Assembly (NCBI RefSeq): GCF_001187435.1
Contig: NZ_LFXA01000007.1
Coordinates: forward strand, 124,001 to 188,000
Direction: 5' to 3'
Length of the DNA: 64,000 bases
Source: Streptomyces caatingaensis
Lineage (GTDB): Bacteria > Actinomycetota > Actinomycetes > Streptomycetales > Streptomycetaceae
Under the pieces are notes generated by a model that worked only from the letters and a program-made list of their open reading frames with translations, made no database searches and was not told where the DNA came from. Below, one piece after another: positions 62,948-64,000 of this stretch (the stretch's first letter is position 1; each line of letters begins with the position of its first letter). The translations under genes were made by a program, and so were the position numbers.

Positions 62948-63439
62948 TCAGTAGCCGCCCTGGCCCTGGTACGGGCGCTGGTACGGATCCTCGTACGGCG
63001 CGGCCGGGCGCGGCGCGACCGGGCGCATCGCGTCGTAGCCCGCCGGACCGGCGCCCGCCGGACCCGGGGCGGGCGCGCCCGGGCGCTGCTGGTACGGCTG
63101 CTGGGCCCCGGGGTAGCCGCGCGGGGCGGACGCCTGCTGCGGGATGTACGGGGCCGGCGCCTGCTGGAGGCCCGGGTTGCCGTACTGCGGGGGCTGCGGC
63201 GCGTACCCGCCCTGCGGGTGCGACGGCATCTGCGGAGCCGCGGGCGGCGCCGCGCCCTGGCCCGAGGGCAGGGCGGGCAGCGCCGGCAGCTGGCTGCCGC
63301 CGTCGAAGGGCGCCGACACCCGGATGGGGGCGATCTGCGGGGTGCCCCGCTCGGCGACGAGGCTGTCGTAGATGGGGGTGTCCGGGAAGGACGACGTGGC
63401 GTAATAGCCGCTGCCGTAGGCACTGCGGGGGGAGGTCAT
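62948..63439 (-). CDS. Proline-rich DUF6643-type protein
   Basis: 163 residues. A short N-terminal core (MTSPRSAYGSGYYATSSF, PIYDSLVAERGTPQIAPIRV) precedes a long Pro/Gln/Tyr/Gly-rich low-complexity tail (PQGGYAPQPPQYG, PYQRPYQGQGGY). Similar proteins are common in Streptomyces with no known function. It diverges from the TerD-family gene. Confidence 0.7.
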   Translation of the reverse strand: MTSPRSAYGSGYYATSSFPDTPIYDSLVAERGTPQIAPIRVSAPFDGGSQLPALPALPSGQGAAPPAAPQMPSHPQGGYAPQPPQYGNPGLQQAPAPYIPQQASAPRGYPGAQQPYQQRPGAPAPGPAGAGPAGYDAMRPVAPRPAAPYEDPYQRPYQGQGGY

Positions 63440-63660
63440 AGCCCTTAAGTTAAGCCCACGATGTGCCGGTTGGGGAGTCAGGTACCTGGGTTGTTTGCGG
63501 GGGCAGGGCGGCGCCGAGCCATCAATCGGGGCGAAGCCGGAGAATTCGGTTGTCGCGATGTGTTGGAACGGTGTAAAGGACCGGTTCGTTCGCCTGGATG
63601 ACCGGTCCGTTCGGGGACCGGATCGTTCCAGTGAGGCGTCCAGCAGAGGTGGAAGAGAAG

Positions 63661-64000
63661 ATGGGGATGCTCAAGGGCACCAACGTCCGGATCCCGGCAC
63701 CGGCGGTGCGGGTGGAACTGGGCCGGCGCACCGGCCCCGGCGTACCGGACGTGGACGTCTCCGCGCTGCTGCTCGCCGGCGGCCGCGTCCGCTCCGACGC
63801 CGACTTCGTCTTCTACAACCAGGCGGCGCACCCCTCGGGCGCCGTGCGGCACGAGGGCAAGGCGCCGGCGGGGGACGCGGTGACCGACGTCCTCGCCGTC
63901 GACCTCGCCGCCGTCGAGCCGGACGTCGACACGGTGGTCGTCGCCGCCTCCGCCGACGGCGGCACCTTCGGCCAGGTGCCCGGCCTCCACGTCCGCGTCC
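63661..64000 (+). CDS. TerD-family protein (partial, continues past the right edge)
   Basis: First 113 residues of an open gene. Seen: [23 protein letters not shown], then [36 protein letters not shown], then [25 protein letters not shown]. This is the calcium-binding TerD/CABP fold of tellurium-resistance-type proteins, here missing the first few typical residues. ATG at 63661 with GGAAGAGAAG upstream; a second ATG is at 63667. Divergent from the proline-rich gene. Confidence 0.85.
   Translation, partial: MGMLKGTNVRIPAPAVRVELGRRTGPGVPDVDVSALLLAGGRVRSDADFVFYNQAAHPSGAVRHEGKAPAGDAVTDVLAVDLAAVEPDVDTVVVAASADGGTFGQVPGLHVRV

Overview
The window is a chromosomal segment of a Streptomyces or close relative. 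The base composition is very GC-rich, third codon positions are almost all G or C, GTG starts and GTGA/ATGA stop-start overlaps are frequent, and many genes are families typical of that genus (DUF6421, DUF5134, DUF2797, a TerD-family protein, tripeptidyl-aminopeptidase-type hydrolases, ROK/LacI sugar regulators). No rRNA, tRNA, insertion sequence or CRISPR array was seen. The first gene (nrdE) and the last gene (TerD family) are cut by the window edges.

Layout. 1-4764: two B12-related units on the minus strand, a class Ib ribonucleotide reductase unit (nrdI-nrdE) and metE, each behind a cobalamin riboswitch. 4838-9374: a complete lasso-peptide locus on the minus strand in the order precursor, cyclase, B1, B2, ABC exporter. 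9846-12526: small accessory genes (HNH nuclease, YdcF-like membrane protein, GNAT). 12626-16167: a two-gene unit of a membrane-anchored CHAT-domain protease-like protein and a serine alpha/beta hydrolase. 16171-24960: transport, acetyltransferases, a sigma-factor operon, an M56 metallopeptidase, DUF5134 and VOC proteins. 25037-28400: DUF6421, SDR and threonine-aldolase operon behind an inverted repeat that overlaps a promoter-like sequence. 28476-37772: acyltransferase, thioredoxin, flavin reductase, etfBA, a CitE-like lyase, methyltransferase, two AraC regulators and a secreted peptidase. 37888-40052: a LacI regulator diverging from a ROK sugar kinase around a palindromic operator.

40060-46961 is the most distinctive block. 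Six minus-strand genes with overlapping or nearly touching ends encode a PduX-like GHMP kinase, a cysteine-synthase-like PLP enzyme, two ATP-grasp ligases, a threonine-synthase-like PLP enzyme with a zinc ribbon, and an MFS exporter. The set reads as a small pathway: phosphorylation of L-threonine or a similar hydroxy amino acid, PLP-dependent replacement or elimination of the phosphate, peptide or amide bond formation by the ligases, then export. A promoter-like region upstream carries 11-bp-spaced direct repeats like those bound by SARP activators.

47296-64000: a P-loop kinase-Nudix fusion, a degenerate tandem-repeat block, an M20 dipeptidase, a geranylgeranyl-reductase-like flavoprotein, a Cds1-like PLP enzyme, an anti-sigma-type ATPase, a ROK repressor diverging from an apparently leaderless MFS gene, a DUF2797 protein, a beta-helix/AAA+ fusion protein, a membrane protein, a MOSC protein, a proline-rich DUF6643-type protein and the start of a TerD-family gene. 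Identifications rest on motifs read by eye; none was confirmed by a database search.
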